The position numbers were made by a program, and so were the translations under genes. The notes under the pieces were generated by a model. The model saw nothing but the letters and a program-made list of their open reading frames with translations. It was not told the DNA's origin and made no database searches. From Margaritifera margaritifera (taxonomy: Eukaryota > Mollusca > Bivalvia > Unionida > Margaritiferidae), in contig JAQPZY010001670.1 in the NCBI GenBank assembly GCA_029931535.1, positions 992,001 through 1,056,000 on the forward strand: a stretch of DNA of 64,000 nt, written 5' to 3'. Below are positions 22,661 through 35,746 of the stretch, piece by piece (within the stretch, counting starts at the first letter, position 1; each line of letters begins with the position of its first letter).

Positions 22661-22820
22661 TTACGATCAGTTCTGTGTGGAATTAACCTTTTTTTTAAAA
22701 TTTGGTTGTGATGGTTTTCATAATGAATAAATGAGTGTTCATCAATAATTGCATATTTTTCAATACATTTTAATGAGTTGTGCTTAGAAATGTCCAAGTT
22801 TGTTATTTTTTCTAGGTAGG

Positions 22821-23170
22821 AAGGGTATGTTGAAAATATTTTTCTGTTGAATTCATTCCTCGTCACATATTATTATTAGGAAATAAATTGTGCTGCCTCA
22901 ACTCCAGCCCTCACAGAAAGAGAAGGGTATGTTGAAATTATTTCTCCATTAAATACATTCCTCCTCACATTAATATTAGGAAATCAATTCTGCTACCTCT
23001 CGACTCCACCCCTCACAGAAAGAGAAGAATATATTGAAAATATTTCTCCGTTGAATACATTCCTCCTCACATTAATATTAGGAAATCAATTCTGCTACCT
23101 CTCGACTCCAGCCCTCATGGAAAGAGAAGGGTATGTTGAAAATATTTCTCCGTTGAATACATTCCTCCTC
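22821..23170 (+). repeat. 102-bp tandem repeat, about 3.5 units
   Basis: Units begin AAGGGTATGTTGAAAATATT at 22,821, 22,923, 23,025 and 23,127, an even 102-bp spacing. Each continues with CATTCCTCCTCACATTAATA and ACTCCAGCCCTCACAGAAAG. The last unit runs straight into the 28-bp repeat. No coding capacity. Confidence 0.85.
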
Positions 23171-24138
23171 AAGACATAGGTATCACAATAGCATGGCAAG
23201 ACATAGGTATCACAATAGCATGGCAAGACATGGGTATCACAGTCAGCATGGCAAGACATAGGTATCACAATCAGCATGGCAAGACATAGGTAACACAATC
23301 AGCATGGCAGGACATAGGTATCACAATCAGCATGGCAAGACATGGGTATCATTGTAATGGTATGACAAGACATAGGTATCACAATCAGCATGGCAAGACA
23401 TAATCAGCATGGCAGGACATGGGTATCACAATCAGCATGGCAAGACATGGGTATCATTGTAATGGCATGGCAAGACATAGGTATCACAATCAGCATGGCA
23501 AGACATGGGTATCAAAATCAGCATGTCAAGACATGGGTATCATTGTAATGGCATGGCCAGGCATAGGCATCACAATAACATGGCAAGACATAGGTATCAC
23601 AATAGCATGGTAGGACATGGGTATCACAGTCAGCATGGCAAGACATAGGTAGCACCATCAGCATGGCAAGACATAGGTATCACAATAGCATGACAAGACA
23701 TGGGTATCACAGTCAGCATGGCAAGACATTCGTATTACAATCAGCATGGCAAGACATAGGTATCACAATCTTCATGGCAGGACATGGGTATCACAATCAG
23801 CATGGCAAGACATGGGTATCATTGTAATGGTATGGCAAGACATGGGTATCACAATCAGCATGACAAGACATAGGTATCACAATCATCATGGCAGGACGTG
23901 GGTATCATTGCAATGGCATGGCAAGACATGGGTATCACAATTATCATGGCAAGACATAGGTATCACAATCAGCATGGCAAGACATAGGTATCACAATCAG
24001 CATATCAAGACATGGGTATCATTGTAATGGCATGGCAAGACATAGGCATCACAATAGCATGGCAAGACATAGGTATCACAATAGCATGGCAAGACATGGG
24101 TATCACAGTCAGCATGGCAAGACATAGGTATCACAATC
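23171..24138 (+). repeat. 28-bp minisatellite, over 30 units
   Basis: Units of the type AGCATGGCAAGACATAGGTA followed by TCACAATC, with variants ATGGGTATC and CATTGTAATGGCATGG. Unit types alternate in a loose higher-order order. Open frames on both strands (Met/Arg/His/Tyr-rich on plus, Cys/Asp/Val-rich on minus) follow from a period divisible by neither start nor stop codons and are not genes. Confidence 0.9.
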
Positions 24139-27100
24139 AACAAATATAATATTGCACAAGACATCCCTTGAATATGCCTGTTGTTAAAATACAGGACTAA
24201 ACGTGTGGTAAAAGTAGCTGCAGTTATCATACAGCACAAGACTCTCATTACAAATATCTGCAGCTATAATACTGCACAAGTGGTGGTACACTGAGGTTCC
24301 CAGCAAGGTAGTCTTGTCAAATGTTTCAGGTTGAATTGCTTGTGTTGTGTCACATTTGTTCGGTTTCATGGTCAGGATGATGTATTGCTGAAGGTTCAGT
24401 GTAGTTTGTAGTGTGTGCAGTTCTCTCCCTTCCATGGACAGGAAGTTGCATAGTTGGACAGGAATCATCATCATAATCATCATCGATTAGGAATAATCAT
24501 CATCATCCATCATCATCATCCATTATCATCATCATCATTCATCATTATCATCCATCAATCATCATCGTCATCATCATCCATCCATCAATCATCATCCATC
24601 CATCCATCCATCCATCTATCCATTATCATCATCATTCATCATTATCATCCATCAATCGTCATCATCATCGCAGTCATCATCATCATCATCATCCATCAAT
24701 CATAATTATCATAATCATCCATTATCATCATCATCATCATCATCATTCATCATTATTATTATCAGCTTAAGATAAAAGGGAAAATGTGTTGAATAGTTCA
24801 AGTTATATCTAATCAGTTGTTGCATTTATTGCAGGACATGGTTGGGTGGTATGCACAGGTGCTATGCAAGGCACAAGACTCCCAATACTTACAGGTCCTG
24901 TTGTTGTACTACTGCACAAGACCTGCCATTACAAATGGCTGCAGTTGTTATAATACTGCAGTAAACTTGTATTCCAAATAGTTGCAATGCTCATAATACC
25001 GAACAAGACTCCCATTACAAATATAATATTGCACAAGACATCCCTTGAATATGCCTGTTGTTAAAATACAGGACTAAACATGTGGTAAAAGTAGCTGCAG
25101 TTATCATACAGCACAAGACTCTCATTACAAATATCTGCAGCTATAATACTGCACAAGTGGTGGTACACTGAGGTTCCCAGCAAGGTAGTGTTGTCAAATG
25201 TTTCAGGTTGAATTGCTTGTGTTGTGTCACATTTGTTCGGTTTCATGGTCAATACGACGTATTGCTGAAGGTTCAGTGTAGTTTGTAGTGTGTGCAGTTC
25301 TCTCCCTTCCATGGACAGGAAGTTGCATAGTTGGACAGGAATCATCATCATCATCATCATCGATTAGGAATAATCATCATCATCCATCATCATCATCCAT
25401 TATCATCATCATCATTCATCATTATCATCCATCAATCATCATCATCTTCGTCATCATCATCCATCAATCATCATCATCCATCCATCCATCTATCCATTAT
25501 CATCATTCATCATTATCATTATCATTATCATCCATCAATCGTCATCATCATTGCAGTCATCATCATCATCATCATCCATAAATCATAATTATCATAATCA
25601 TCGTTATCATCATAATCCATCATCATCCATCCATCTATCCATTATCATCATCATTCATCCATCTATCCATTATCATCATCATTATCATCATCATTCATCA
25701 TTATTATTATCAGCACAAGATAAAAGGGAAAATGTGTTGAATAGTTCAAGTTATATCTAATCTGTTTTTGCATTTGTTGCATGACATGGTTTGGTGGTAT
25801 GTACAGGTGCTATGCAAGGCACAAGACTCCCAATACTTACAGGTCTTGTTGTTGTAATACTGCAAAAGACCTGCCATTACAAATAGCTGCATTTATTATA
25901 GTACTGCACACAACTCCCATTACAAATACTTGCATTTGTTATAATGTGGTGATTGACCTCCCATTAGAAATAGCTGTAGTTTTTATAATACTGCACAAAA
26001 CCACCCATTACCAATAGCTGCAGTTTTGTAATACTACACAAGACTCCCATTACAAATAGTTGCGGTTGTTATAAGACTGCATATGACTCCCGTTACAAAT
26101 AGCTACAGTTGTTATAATGCTGCACATAACTCCCATTACAAATAGCTGCAGTTACAATACTGCACATGGCTCCCATTACAATAGCTAGTTTTGATGCAGT
26201 TTTTATAAGACTGCACATGACTCCCATTACAAATAGCTGCAGTTAGAATGCTGCACAAAACTTCTATTACAAATAGTTGCAGTTATAATGCTGCAGTTGA
26301 CTCGCATTACAAATAGATGTGCTTTTTAGAATACTGTACAAGACTCCCATTAGAAATGGCTGCAGTTAGAATAATATGGTGCAAGATCTCCCATTACAAA
26401 TAGTTGCAGTTGTTATAAGACTGCACAAGACTCCCAATACAAATGACTGCAGTTAGAATACTCCACATGACTCCCATTACAAATAGCAGTGGTTATAATA
26501 CTGCACAAGACCCCCATTACAAACAGCTGCAGTTATAATACTACACAAGACTCCCATTATAAATATCTGCAGTTATAATACTGCACAAGTGGTGGTTCTC
26601 AGAGGTTCTCAGCAAGGTAGTGTTGTCAAATGTTTCAGGTTGAATTGCTTGTGTTGTCACATTTGTTCGGTTTAATGAACAGGACGACATATTGCTGAAG
26701 GTTTAGTGTAGTTTGTGGTGTGTGCAGTTCTACAAGGGAAAATGTGTTGAATAGTTCAAGTTATATAAAATTTGTTGTTGCTTTTGTTGCATGACATGGT
26801 TTGGTGGTATGCACAGGTACTATGCAAGGTAGACGACTCCCAATACTTACAGGTCCTGTTGTTGTAATACTGCACAAGACCTGCCATTACAAATGGCTGC
26901 AGTTGTTATAATACTGCAGTAAACTTGTATTCCAAATAGTTGCAGTGCTCATAATACTGTACAAGACTCCCATTACAAATATAATATTGCACAAGACATC
27001 CCTTGAATATGCCTGTTGTTAAAATACAGGACTAAACGTGTGGTAAAAGTAGCTGCAGTTATCATACAGCACAAGACTCTCATTACAAATATCTGCAGCT

Positions 27101-28085
27101 ATAATACTGCACAAGTGGTGGTACACTGAGGTTCCCAGCAAGGTAGTGTTGTCAAATGTTTCAGGTTGAATTGCTTGTGTTGTGTCACATTTGTTCGGTT
27201 TCATGGTCAATATGACGTATTGCTGAAGGTTCAGTGTAGATTGTTGTGTGTGCAGTTCTCTCCCTTCCATGGACAGGAAGTTGCATAGTTGGACAGGAAT
27301 CATCATCATCATCATCGATTAGGAATAATCATCATCTATCCATTATCATCATCATTCATCATTATCATCCATCAATTGTCATCATCATCATCATCATCCA
27401 TCAATCATAATTATCGTAATTACCCATTATCATCATCATTCATCCATCTATCCATTATCATCATCATCATCATCATCATTCATCATTATTATTATCAGCA
27501 CAAGATAAAAGGGAAAATGTGTTGAATAGTTCAAGTTATATCTAATCTGTTGTTGCATTTATTGCATGACATGGTTTGGTGGTATGTACAGGTGCTATGC
27601 AAGGCACAAGACTCCCAATACTTACAGGTCCTGTTGTCATAATACTGCACAAGACCTGCCATTACAAATGACTGCAGTTGTTATAATACTGCAGTAAACT
27701 TGTATTCCAAATAGTTGCAGTGCTCATAATACTGTACAAGACTCCCATTACAAATATATGCAGTTATAATATTGCACAAGACATCCCATGAAAAATGCCT
27801 GCGGTTAAAATACAGGACTAAACGCATGTTAAAAGTAGCTGCAGTTATCATACAGCACAAGACTCTCATTACAAATATCTGCAGCTATAATACTGCACAA
27901 GTGGTGGTACACTGAGGTTCCCAGCAAGGTAGTCTTGTCAAATGTTTCAGGTTGAATTGCTTGTGTTGTGTCACATTTGTTCGGTTTCATGGTCAGGATG
28001 ATGTATTGCTGAAGGTTCAGTGTAGTTTGTAGTGTGTGCAGTTCTCTCCCTTCCATGGACAGGAAGTTGCATAGTTGGACAGGAA
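24139..28085 (+). repeat. higher-order satellite: 40-bp units, 200-bp module, CAT arrays
   Basis: A compound unit of 0.8-1.6 kb repeated about four times. Its parts in order are: 40-bp TGCACAAGACTCCCATTACA units; a non-repetitive module of about 200 bp (24,267; 25,151; 26,581; 27,109; 27,896), from GTGGTGGTACACTGAGGTTC to CCATGGACAGGAA; an ATCATC array (24,462-24,765; 25,335-25,710; 27,296-27,495; from 28,081); and a return segment from AAGGGAAAATGTGTTGAATA to TACTTACAGGTCCTGTTGTT. The 26,581 module lacks the CAT array and the CCATGGACAGGAA end. A minus-strand frame of 91-99 codons recurs across four modules, with few replacements, but it begins inside the CAT (ATG on minus) array and runs into the 40-bp repeat. 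I do not call it a gene. Confidence 0.85.
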
Positions 28086-29374
28086 TCATCATCATAATCA
28101 TCATCGATTAGGAATAATCATCATCATCCATCATCATCATCCATTATCATCATTCATCATTATCATCCATCAATCATCATCATCCATCAATCATCATGAT
28201 CATCATCCAACTTCATCATCCATCATCATCATCATCCATCATCATGATCTTCATCCATTTTCATCCATCATCATCATCATCATCATAATGATCTTCATCC
28301 ATCATCCATCATCATCATCATCTTCCATCAGGATCCATCATCATCACAATCATCAATCATCTTCTTCATCTTTATCTTCTTCTTTATATTTATCTTCTTC
28401 TTCATCTTCATCATCATCATCCGTCGTCATCGTCATCATCATCATCATCATCCATCAGGGAGTCAGGTCAGGCATTGGCTGATACCGTAAGTAGAAGTAG
28501 ACGTAACTACCTGCGACTTTCATCATCAAGATCGTCATCATCGAGATCCTCAACGTCGTTATCATCGTCATCCATCATCACGAATATCACCAAGATCCCC
28601 ATTATCATCATTGTCGAAATCCTTCTCCTCCTGCTCTCCTCAATTCATCCATTCATCCGTTATCATCATTATCATCATCATTATCATCATCAGCAGCAGC
28701 AGCAGCATCATCATCCATCATCATCGTCATCATCCGTCATCATCACCATCATTCGTCATCATCATTATCATCGTCAACATCGTGATCGTCTTCATCGAGA
28801 TTTTTACTGCATGGTCACTACTGAGATTGAGTTTTTTGTTGTTGTTATTGTTGTACTCCATCATCATTATTATAATCCATCATCATAATCATCATCAATT
28901 ATCATCGTCATCAATTATCATCATCATCATCCATCATCATAGTCATCATCATAATCATCCATCATCATCATCATACATCATCATCATCATCATCATCATC
29001 CATTATTATCATCATTCATCATTATCATCCATCAATCTTCATCATCATCATCATCCATCAATCATCATCATCATCCATCCATCCATCCATCTATCCATTA
29101 TCATCATCATCATCGAGATCACCATCATCATCATCATCATTTAGATCATCATCATCATCGAGATCATCTTCATCATCAGCAGCATCATCATCTTCGTCGA
29201 GATCGTCAATTTTCTCTCCATGGTCACTTCTGACATGGAGTTTTTTTTCTACCTATAGTTCTACTTGAACATCATCCATCATCATCATGATCCTCCATCA
29301 TCATCATCGTCGTCGTCGTCGCCATCATCATCATCATCATAGTCGTCTTCGTCATCATCCATAATCATCATCAG

Positions 29375-29406
<32 letters not shown>

Positions 29407-31171
29407 GAGTCAGGTCAGGCATTGTCTGCTACCGTAAGTAGACGGTACTACCTGCGACTGTCATCATCATCATCATCATTTAGATCATCATCATCGAGAT
29501 CATCATCATCTTCATCATCATCTTCATAATCATCATTTAGATCATCATCATCATCGAGATCATCTTCATCATCGAGATCATTATCATCATCCATCATCAG
29601 TCATCATCATCATCGTCGTCATCATCATCATCATCATCATCGAGTCAGGACAGGCATTGCCTGCTACCGTAAGTAGACTGTACTACCTGCGACTGTCATC
29701 ATCATCATCATCTTCTTGTTCTTCATCTTCTTCTTTTTCATCTTCATCTTCGTCATCTTCATCTTCTTCATCGTCCATCATCATGATCATGATGATCATC
29801 CAACTTCATCATCCATCATCATCTTTTTCCATCATCATGATCTTCATCCATTTTCATCCATCATCATCATCATAATGATCTTCATCCATCATCCATCATC
29901 ATCATCTTCCATCATGATCCATCATAATAATAATCATCCATCATCTTCTTCTTCTCTGTCTTTATCTTCTTCTACTTTTCTTCTGCGACTGTCATCATCA
30001 TCATCATCATTTAGATCATCATCATCGAGATCATCATCATCTTCATCATCATCTTCATAATCATCATTTAGATCATCATCATCATCGAGATCATCTTCAT
30101 CATCGAGATCATTATCATCATCCATCATCAGTCATCATCATCATCGTCGTCATCATCATCATCATCATCATCGAGTCAGGACAGGCATTGCCTGCTACCG
30201 TAAGTAGACTGTACTACCTGCGACTGTCATCATCATCATCATCTTCTTGTTCTTCATCTTCTTCTTTTTCATCTTCATCTTCGTCATCTTCATCTTCTTC
30301 ATCGTCCATCATCATGATCATGATGATCATCCAACTTCATCATCCATCATCATCTTTTTCCATCATCATGATCTTCATCCATTTTCATCCATCATCATCA
30401 TCATAATGATCTTCATCCATCATCCATCATCATCATCTTCCATCATGATCCATCATAATAATAATCATCCATCATCTTCTTCTTCTCTGTCTTTATCTTC
30501 TTCTACTTTATATTTATATTCTTCATCTTCATCATCATCATCCATCATCGTCATCCATCGTCATCATCATGATCATCATCATCCATCAGGGAGTCAGGTC
30601 AGGCATTGCCTGATACCGTAAGTAGAAGTAGACGGTACTACCTGCGACTTTCATCATCAAGATCGTCATCATCGAGATCCTCAACATCGTTATCATCATC
30701 ATCCATCATCATGAATATCGTTAAGATCCCCATCATCATCATTGTCGAAATCCATCTCCTGCTCCTCCTCCTCCTCCTCAATCCATCCATCCATCCGTTA
30801 TCATCATTAGCATCATCATCATCATCAGCAGCAGCAGGAGCAGTAGTATCATCATCCATCATCATCACCATCATTCATCAAAATCATTATCAGGATCGTC
30901 AACATCGTGATCGTCATCATTACTGCATGGTCACTACTGAGATGAAGTTTTTGTTGTTGTTATTGTTGTACTATATCATCATCATTATCATCCATCATTA
31001 TAATCATCATCAATTATAATCATCATCATCATCATCCATCATCATAATCATCATTATACATCATCATCCATCATCATCATCATTCATCATTATCATCCAT
31101 CAATCTTCATCATCATCATCATCATCATCATCCATCAATCATCATCATCATCCATCCATCCATCTATCATT

Positions 31172-31203
<32 letters not shown>

Positions 31204-31410
31204 TTAGATCATCATCATCATCGAGAACATCTTCATCATTGAGATCATCATCATCATTTAGATCATCATCACCATCGAGATCATCATCATCATCATCATC
31301 ATCATTTAGATCATCATCATCATTTAGATCATCATCATCATCGACATCATCTTCATTATCATCAGCAGCATCATCATCTTCGTCGAGATCGTCAATTTTT
31401 TGTGACATGT
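28081..31410 (+). repeat. 3.3 kb CAT-dominated trinucleotide array
   Basis: Almost continuous ATC/CAT triplets with TTC, GTC and GAG interruptions. Punctuating segments GAGTCAGG(T/A)CAGGCATTG then CCGTAAGTAGA then TACCTGCGACT occur at about 28,458, 29,405, 29,641, 30,172 and 30,592. Two segments resembling the 3.6-5.3 kb minisatellite (CATGGTCACTACTGAGAT followed by TTGTTGTTGTTATTG) lie at 28,811 and 30,927, with a shorter one at 29,219. Frames read as Ser/His/Ile-rich on plus and Asp/Met-rich on minus and are artefacts of the repeat. Confidence 0.9.
29452..30510 (+). repeat. 531-bp tandem duplication inside the CAT array
   Basis: Two copies, 29,452-29,979 and 29,983-30,510, offset by exactly 531 bp. 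They look identical, including the same 72-codon translation at 29,657 and 30,188. In otherwise degenerate triplet DNA this identity points to a very recent duplication or an assembly duplication. Confidence 0.85.
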
Positions 31411-31415
31411 GGCTT

Positions 31416-33050
31416 ATGCTTAAAATCTCTCCCCCCACCCCTTTGTGGGAATAGTTGCATAGGTTAAATGGTATTTAGCCATATAAACCAATATGTGGAC
31501 ACCAACATATGAAATTCTGCCATCTGGCCATACTATTCTCTCTTTTCCATAACCTGAGCCATCTACCACCCCTAAAAATGTGCACCTAGCCCTTTCCAGC
31601 ACTGCTATTTACAGAAATTTTCTGTAAAATCATATGCAAATTATGAAAATAAGAGACTCCTCTGTGATTTTGATAACCAAAAACCACCAAAACAATAACC
31701 TGGATGCATGCGGTAACCATGGAAACAGCAGGCTCTTGGTATGGTGTAGTGCCCCTATAGGACTCATGGAAACCTATGGAAACATCATGATATTAAAAAT
31801 TCAATAACTTTAAATTTCTAAATGCTCTCGATCAAACCTATATTTATCAGTATAGACCCATCCTTGATGCAAGCTTCTGTGTTAAGAAAATCACATGAGC
31901 CACGCCATATTTTGGATCTACATGTAAACGAAACGTGTTATCCATTCTGCACCTAATGAATCGGTGCTACTGTTGTTTTTGACTGTTCCTAAGTCAAGTC
32001 TATAAAAACACTAAAATTGCATCAATAGAATCTTGTCTCTATTTTTTTTAGGTACAGATAGGATAAGCTCTCAAAATAATTTTTTTACTAAAATTTTACT
32101 TTTCATTATTAACTAATTATGGATCACCAAACCCGTATATACTCTATTAAATCTTCACTCATTTCTAGACTGGTTCACAGTTGTTCCCTATAATTAGTAC
32201 CATGAGTCCTCAAACATCAGTTTCCACAGACTGCGGCATCTTCGGTCCAGATTTTATCAAATCAAATACCATATTTCAGAATCAGCTTACCAATCAGCAT
32301 CCAGCTACTTTGAAAATACAGCACATGTCTCTGGTGCCATTTTCAACTTGCATCTTGCTTAGCATATCAAAATGACTTTTGCAAGAAGTGCTCGCGTGCC
32401 AAAACATAAGAGAAACGGTGAGTAGACCCATTTCTAATGTTGAATTTCAATTCTTAATTGTGCAATAATTACAAAATTTAGCTCAAGATTATTAATGTTT
32501 TTGTTGGGTTGGGGTCACACTGGCATTTGTTTTCAATGTCAATAAAAAAGGGAAACTTAGTTGATAATACCTCCAGTTCTTAATCAACATCAATTATGGT
32601 AGAAGAGGAGTGGGTATTGCCAATAGTTCGAGTATTACTGACAGATACGAGTGCAAAAGGAATTTACAGCTTTGGCAGCAAAGTGACTTGGTACTAATCT
32701 CGAGGACTGTGGCAGTATATCATCGGACCATCGAGATTAGTAGCAAGTTCATGTTCCCCTGCTGAAAAGTTTAAGAACTTGATGGGACATAAAGTATTCA
32801 TTTCTTCTTCACAGCTGTCTATTCACTATCCTTTTGTATAGTCTCTGATCAGCTCAGAAAATATTATAGTCTATATGTGCATGGCTAAAACCCAAGTTTT
32901 GTGATGTCACAATACTTGCCAGATTTTATTTATTATTTCTTAAAAAGTATTGTATTGTGCTATAATTTACTGTACACTACTTCTATTCACTTGTATGTCC
33001 TGAATAAAAGTTAATTATTTAAATTCTTAAATAATGAAACTTTTCATAAA
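31416..33050. other. no gene recognised
   Basis: Sequence resumes normal complexity after the array, starting with CTCTCCCCCCACCCC. A 64-codon plus frame (32,181) and a 60-codon minus frame (31,420) have no support. Nothing else recognised. Confidence 0.4.
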
Positions 33051-33216
33051 GGTTTGAGGACTTGTAATCCAAGGGTCATGGGTTCAACCAGCCCAGATGT
33101 GCCCGGATTCATACTCTGTGTATCCTTGAGCAAGGGAGTTTACTACCATTGCCTCCAGTGATAATAACCTTGACAAGCTGATGTGCAGTAAAACACCAAA
33201 GAAACAAGCCAGCCAA
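33051..33216 (+). mobile_element. tRNA-derived SINE, 5'-truncated
   Basis: Contains the tRNA-like AATCCAAGGGTCATGGGTTC region ending in a degenerate B box (GGGTTCAACC). The body follows with TGTATCCTTGAGCAAGG and the conserved tail GCTGATGTGCAGTAAAACAC. The tail is shared with the SINEs at 51.9 and 61.8 kb. The A-box part is missing. Confidence 0.7.
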
Positions 33217-33930
33217 TTATGTGTTCTAGATTGATCAAGTAATGAAGAAAAATGCACAAGTGTGATTGTGATTTGAATAGTCTTCACTGTACAGTGACAC
33301 ATTGCAGCTGTTCAAGGCAAGATTTGCATACAGTTGGAATCTCTAATAGGTTCTACAAAAAGTAAAGAACCTTTCTAGACTTCTACTTTGGTTTAAATTT
33401 CAGCATAATAACATGAGTTATCCAAATGTGCTGCAGATAATAGAGCTGAACTTCTGAAGAAAACAAATTAATGATCTAAGGTGTTTTTTGCTGCTGTTTT
33501 TCTTCACATTTAAAGTTGGCATTTGCTGTTGCTATGACAAAATCTCTATCATAACCCGTTTTGGGGTTTTGGTAATTTGTAAACATTGATTACAACAAAA
33601 TAGTGTGGCAAATAACCTCCAGGTCCATTCAATCGTCAAGATCACATATGGGGATCTAAGGTAATAAATACTGCTTTATCCCCTTTTAATAGTACAGATC
33701 ATTTTCATATCCACTGAACTGGTGGAGGGATTTAGCTTATATAAAAATTACATAATTATTAACCAGTGAGACTAATTAAAGTGCGACACCTTTTAATTTT
33801 GTTACTCATATAATACATTGTCAATATTAAATTTATGCGGGGTTTGTCTGTAGTGGTTGGACAGGGACTCTAGGAGAGTATCAGAGTTGTTATTTTGTGC
33901 CAAAACCACCTAGAAAAAAGAACAAGTTTA

Positions 33931-34141
33931 GGGAACAGCGATAGCTCAGTTGGTTGCAAACTGGATTGTCAAACCACTGGTTATTTCTGTGTCCTTGGGC
34001 AAGAGAAAATTAACTCTCCTGGTCTTGTTCGTCATATGGGAAACATTAACTGATGTGTTAGTCAGCCATAAAATATAACTCGATCTGACTATAAACCAGC
34101 TTTATGTCGTCTTGCATTCATGCAAGACCAAAGTATGTAAA
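33931..34141 (+). mobile_element. tRNA-derived SINE
   Basis: Begins with an A-box-like GCGATAGCTCAGTTGGTTG typical of tRNA heads. After a decayed middle comes TGTGTCCTTGGGCAAG, as in the other SINEs here. The 3' part (CCAGCTTTATGTCGTCTTGC) differs from the others, so it may be another subfamily. Confidence 0.6.
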
Positions 34142-34260
34142 ATGGTTTAAATAATGATGATGGGAGGCCAAGTAGTATAAAGACAATTTCATACTTATAT
34201 ATTGGCCAGGATTGCTGTAGCTTTAGCTTAATCTGTTAAGCAATGTAACTCATTTTGCAG

Positions 34261-34369
34261 CAATGATGCCACAGACACTACAACAGTCATACTTGGAGAA
34301 AAGAAGCCATTTGTTCCATCTGAAGCCGAGTTTGCTGTAATACAAAGACCAGGGATCCATGTTTAAATT
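34261..34369 (+). CDS. possible exon truncated at the inverted-repeat boundary
   Basis: After a plausible acceptor (AACTCATTTTGCAG) a frame is open for about 35 codons, with protein-like content: NDATDTTTVILGEKKPFVPS then EAEFAVIQRPG. It runs to a TAA that lies at the start of the right arm (34,370), and no donor is seen before that. It may therefore be an exon cut by the inverted-repeat breakpoint, or part of the neighbouring hAT gene. Its entry phase does not fit directly onto exon 3 at 21,109. Unrecognised. Confidence 0.3.
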
Positions 34370-34577
34370 ATCTTATGCATTTCATAAACTATTTGAAGTT
34401 TTTATGCACATAAAAGAAGTACGAGGCCTAGATAAAATATATCAGTTAAAAATATATTACAAGATAATGAATTTTAAAGTTTGGATAAATTCTTCATAAA
34501 AGCATCAATACATCATGTATTTTTTTCATTTTTATTTAAAGTCTAAATCAATCCTTATTTTCTTTTTATATTTATAG

Positions 34578-35077
34578 TGGTGAAACTTGCCAACAGATTT
34601 TTTGATCCGAGCCATGAAAAGAAAGAAGCCTTTGAGGATGAGGCTCAGGAATACATCTCAAGTCCAAGTCAGGAACTTCCTCCTCGGGGTGAACATAGCT
34701 TGGAGGAGTATTGGAAAGTAGTCAACAACCTTACAAACTCAGCAACAGGAAAACTGAAGTTAGAACTTCTTTGCAGGCTGAGCATGGTTGTCATGTCATT
34801 ACAACATTCTAATGTTAATACAGAGAGGACATTCTCCATTCTTCGCAAAATACAAAGTGATTCAAGGCGAAATCTGGACCAGAAAACTGTTGAGAATCTG
34901 CCAAGTGTGAAGCCTAATAATCACAATGAATGTCATCAGTGGTCACTAGACAGTGATCTTGTGAAGGAAGTTACAAATTATATTGGATTTTATCAAAAGA
35001 AAAATCTTTGCAGTGACCCATCAGATAAACAACTCGTCCTTTTTATTTTTTTTAAACCGTATACTGACTCGTATTAA
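34578..35077 (+). pseudogene. hAT transposase C-terminal exon (right arm)
   Basis: Plus-strand counterpart of 9489-9977, about 165 codons after acceptor TTATATTTATAG. It contains the hAT dimerisation signature (SLQHSNVNTERTFSILRKI, then NLDQKT), and the intact GEHSLEEYWKVV that lost a residue in the left arm. The acceptor is at 34,577 and the frame ends with TAA at 35,075-35,077. The N-terminal BED exon seen at 10,190 is absent on this side because the arm ends first. Not active. Confidence 0.75.
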
Positions 35078-35309
35078 TTAATTATTATTGTAATATTTTC
35101 CATCAGAATCTGAATTTGATTCATGTTCAAACTTACCGTTTTATTATAGTATGTAGAAAATATATATTATGGCAAAAAAAGCATTTGTTTTGTTTCCATC
35201 CCCATGAAATGTCAAATTTATGCAGATAAAAAATCTATTGGTTAAGAGGCCAATCTACAGATCAAAATTTGTAAATCTACTGGTTTGAAATCCTGGTTCT
35301 GTCACATGT

Positions 35310-35600
35310 ATGAGCATGGTTGTCCCGTCATTACAACATTCGAATTATGATACAGAGAGGACATTCTCCATTCTTCGCAAAATACAAATTGATTCAAGGG
35401 GAAATCTGGACCAGAGAACTATTGAGAGCCTGTCAAGTGTGAAGCTTAATAATTACAATGAATGTCATCAGTGATCACTAGACAGCGATCCTGTGATGGA
35501 AACTAAAAATGCTATTGGATTTTATAAAAGAAAAATCTATGCAGTGAACTATCAGATAAACATCTCTTCCTTTTTAATTATTCGACCGTATATTGATGCA
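35310..35600 (+). pseudogene. degenerate second hAT C-terminal copy (right arm)
   Basis: Counterpart of 8985-9300: the ERTFSILRKI core is readable (about 35,355-35,385) but stops interrupt it. It ends at the TGTAACAATGCC junction with the LINE-containing segment. Confidence 0.6.
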
Positions 35601-35746
35601 TAATAAGTGATTATTATTGTAACAATGCCAGTAAAGTGTGAAATGTAGGTCACAATGACCTTGTAGTAACTATATGGTACTAATAGAGCTGCATACACTG
35701 ATCTAGCTTGATGATACTAGCATAAACAGAGTTTGAGATAAACTTG

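Noticed and set aside
23171..24138. CRISPR-like regular spacing of short repeats
   Set aside because: Units are contiguous 28-bp minisatellite repeats without unique spacers, in animal DNA.
24454..31454. Many His/Ile/Ser-rich plus-strand and Asp/Met-rich minus-strand ORFs
   Set aside because: Trinucleotide arrays are open in several frames by nature; no splice sites, start context or domains support coding.
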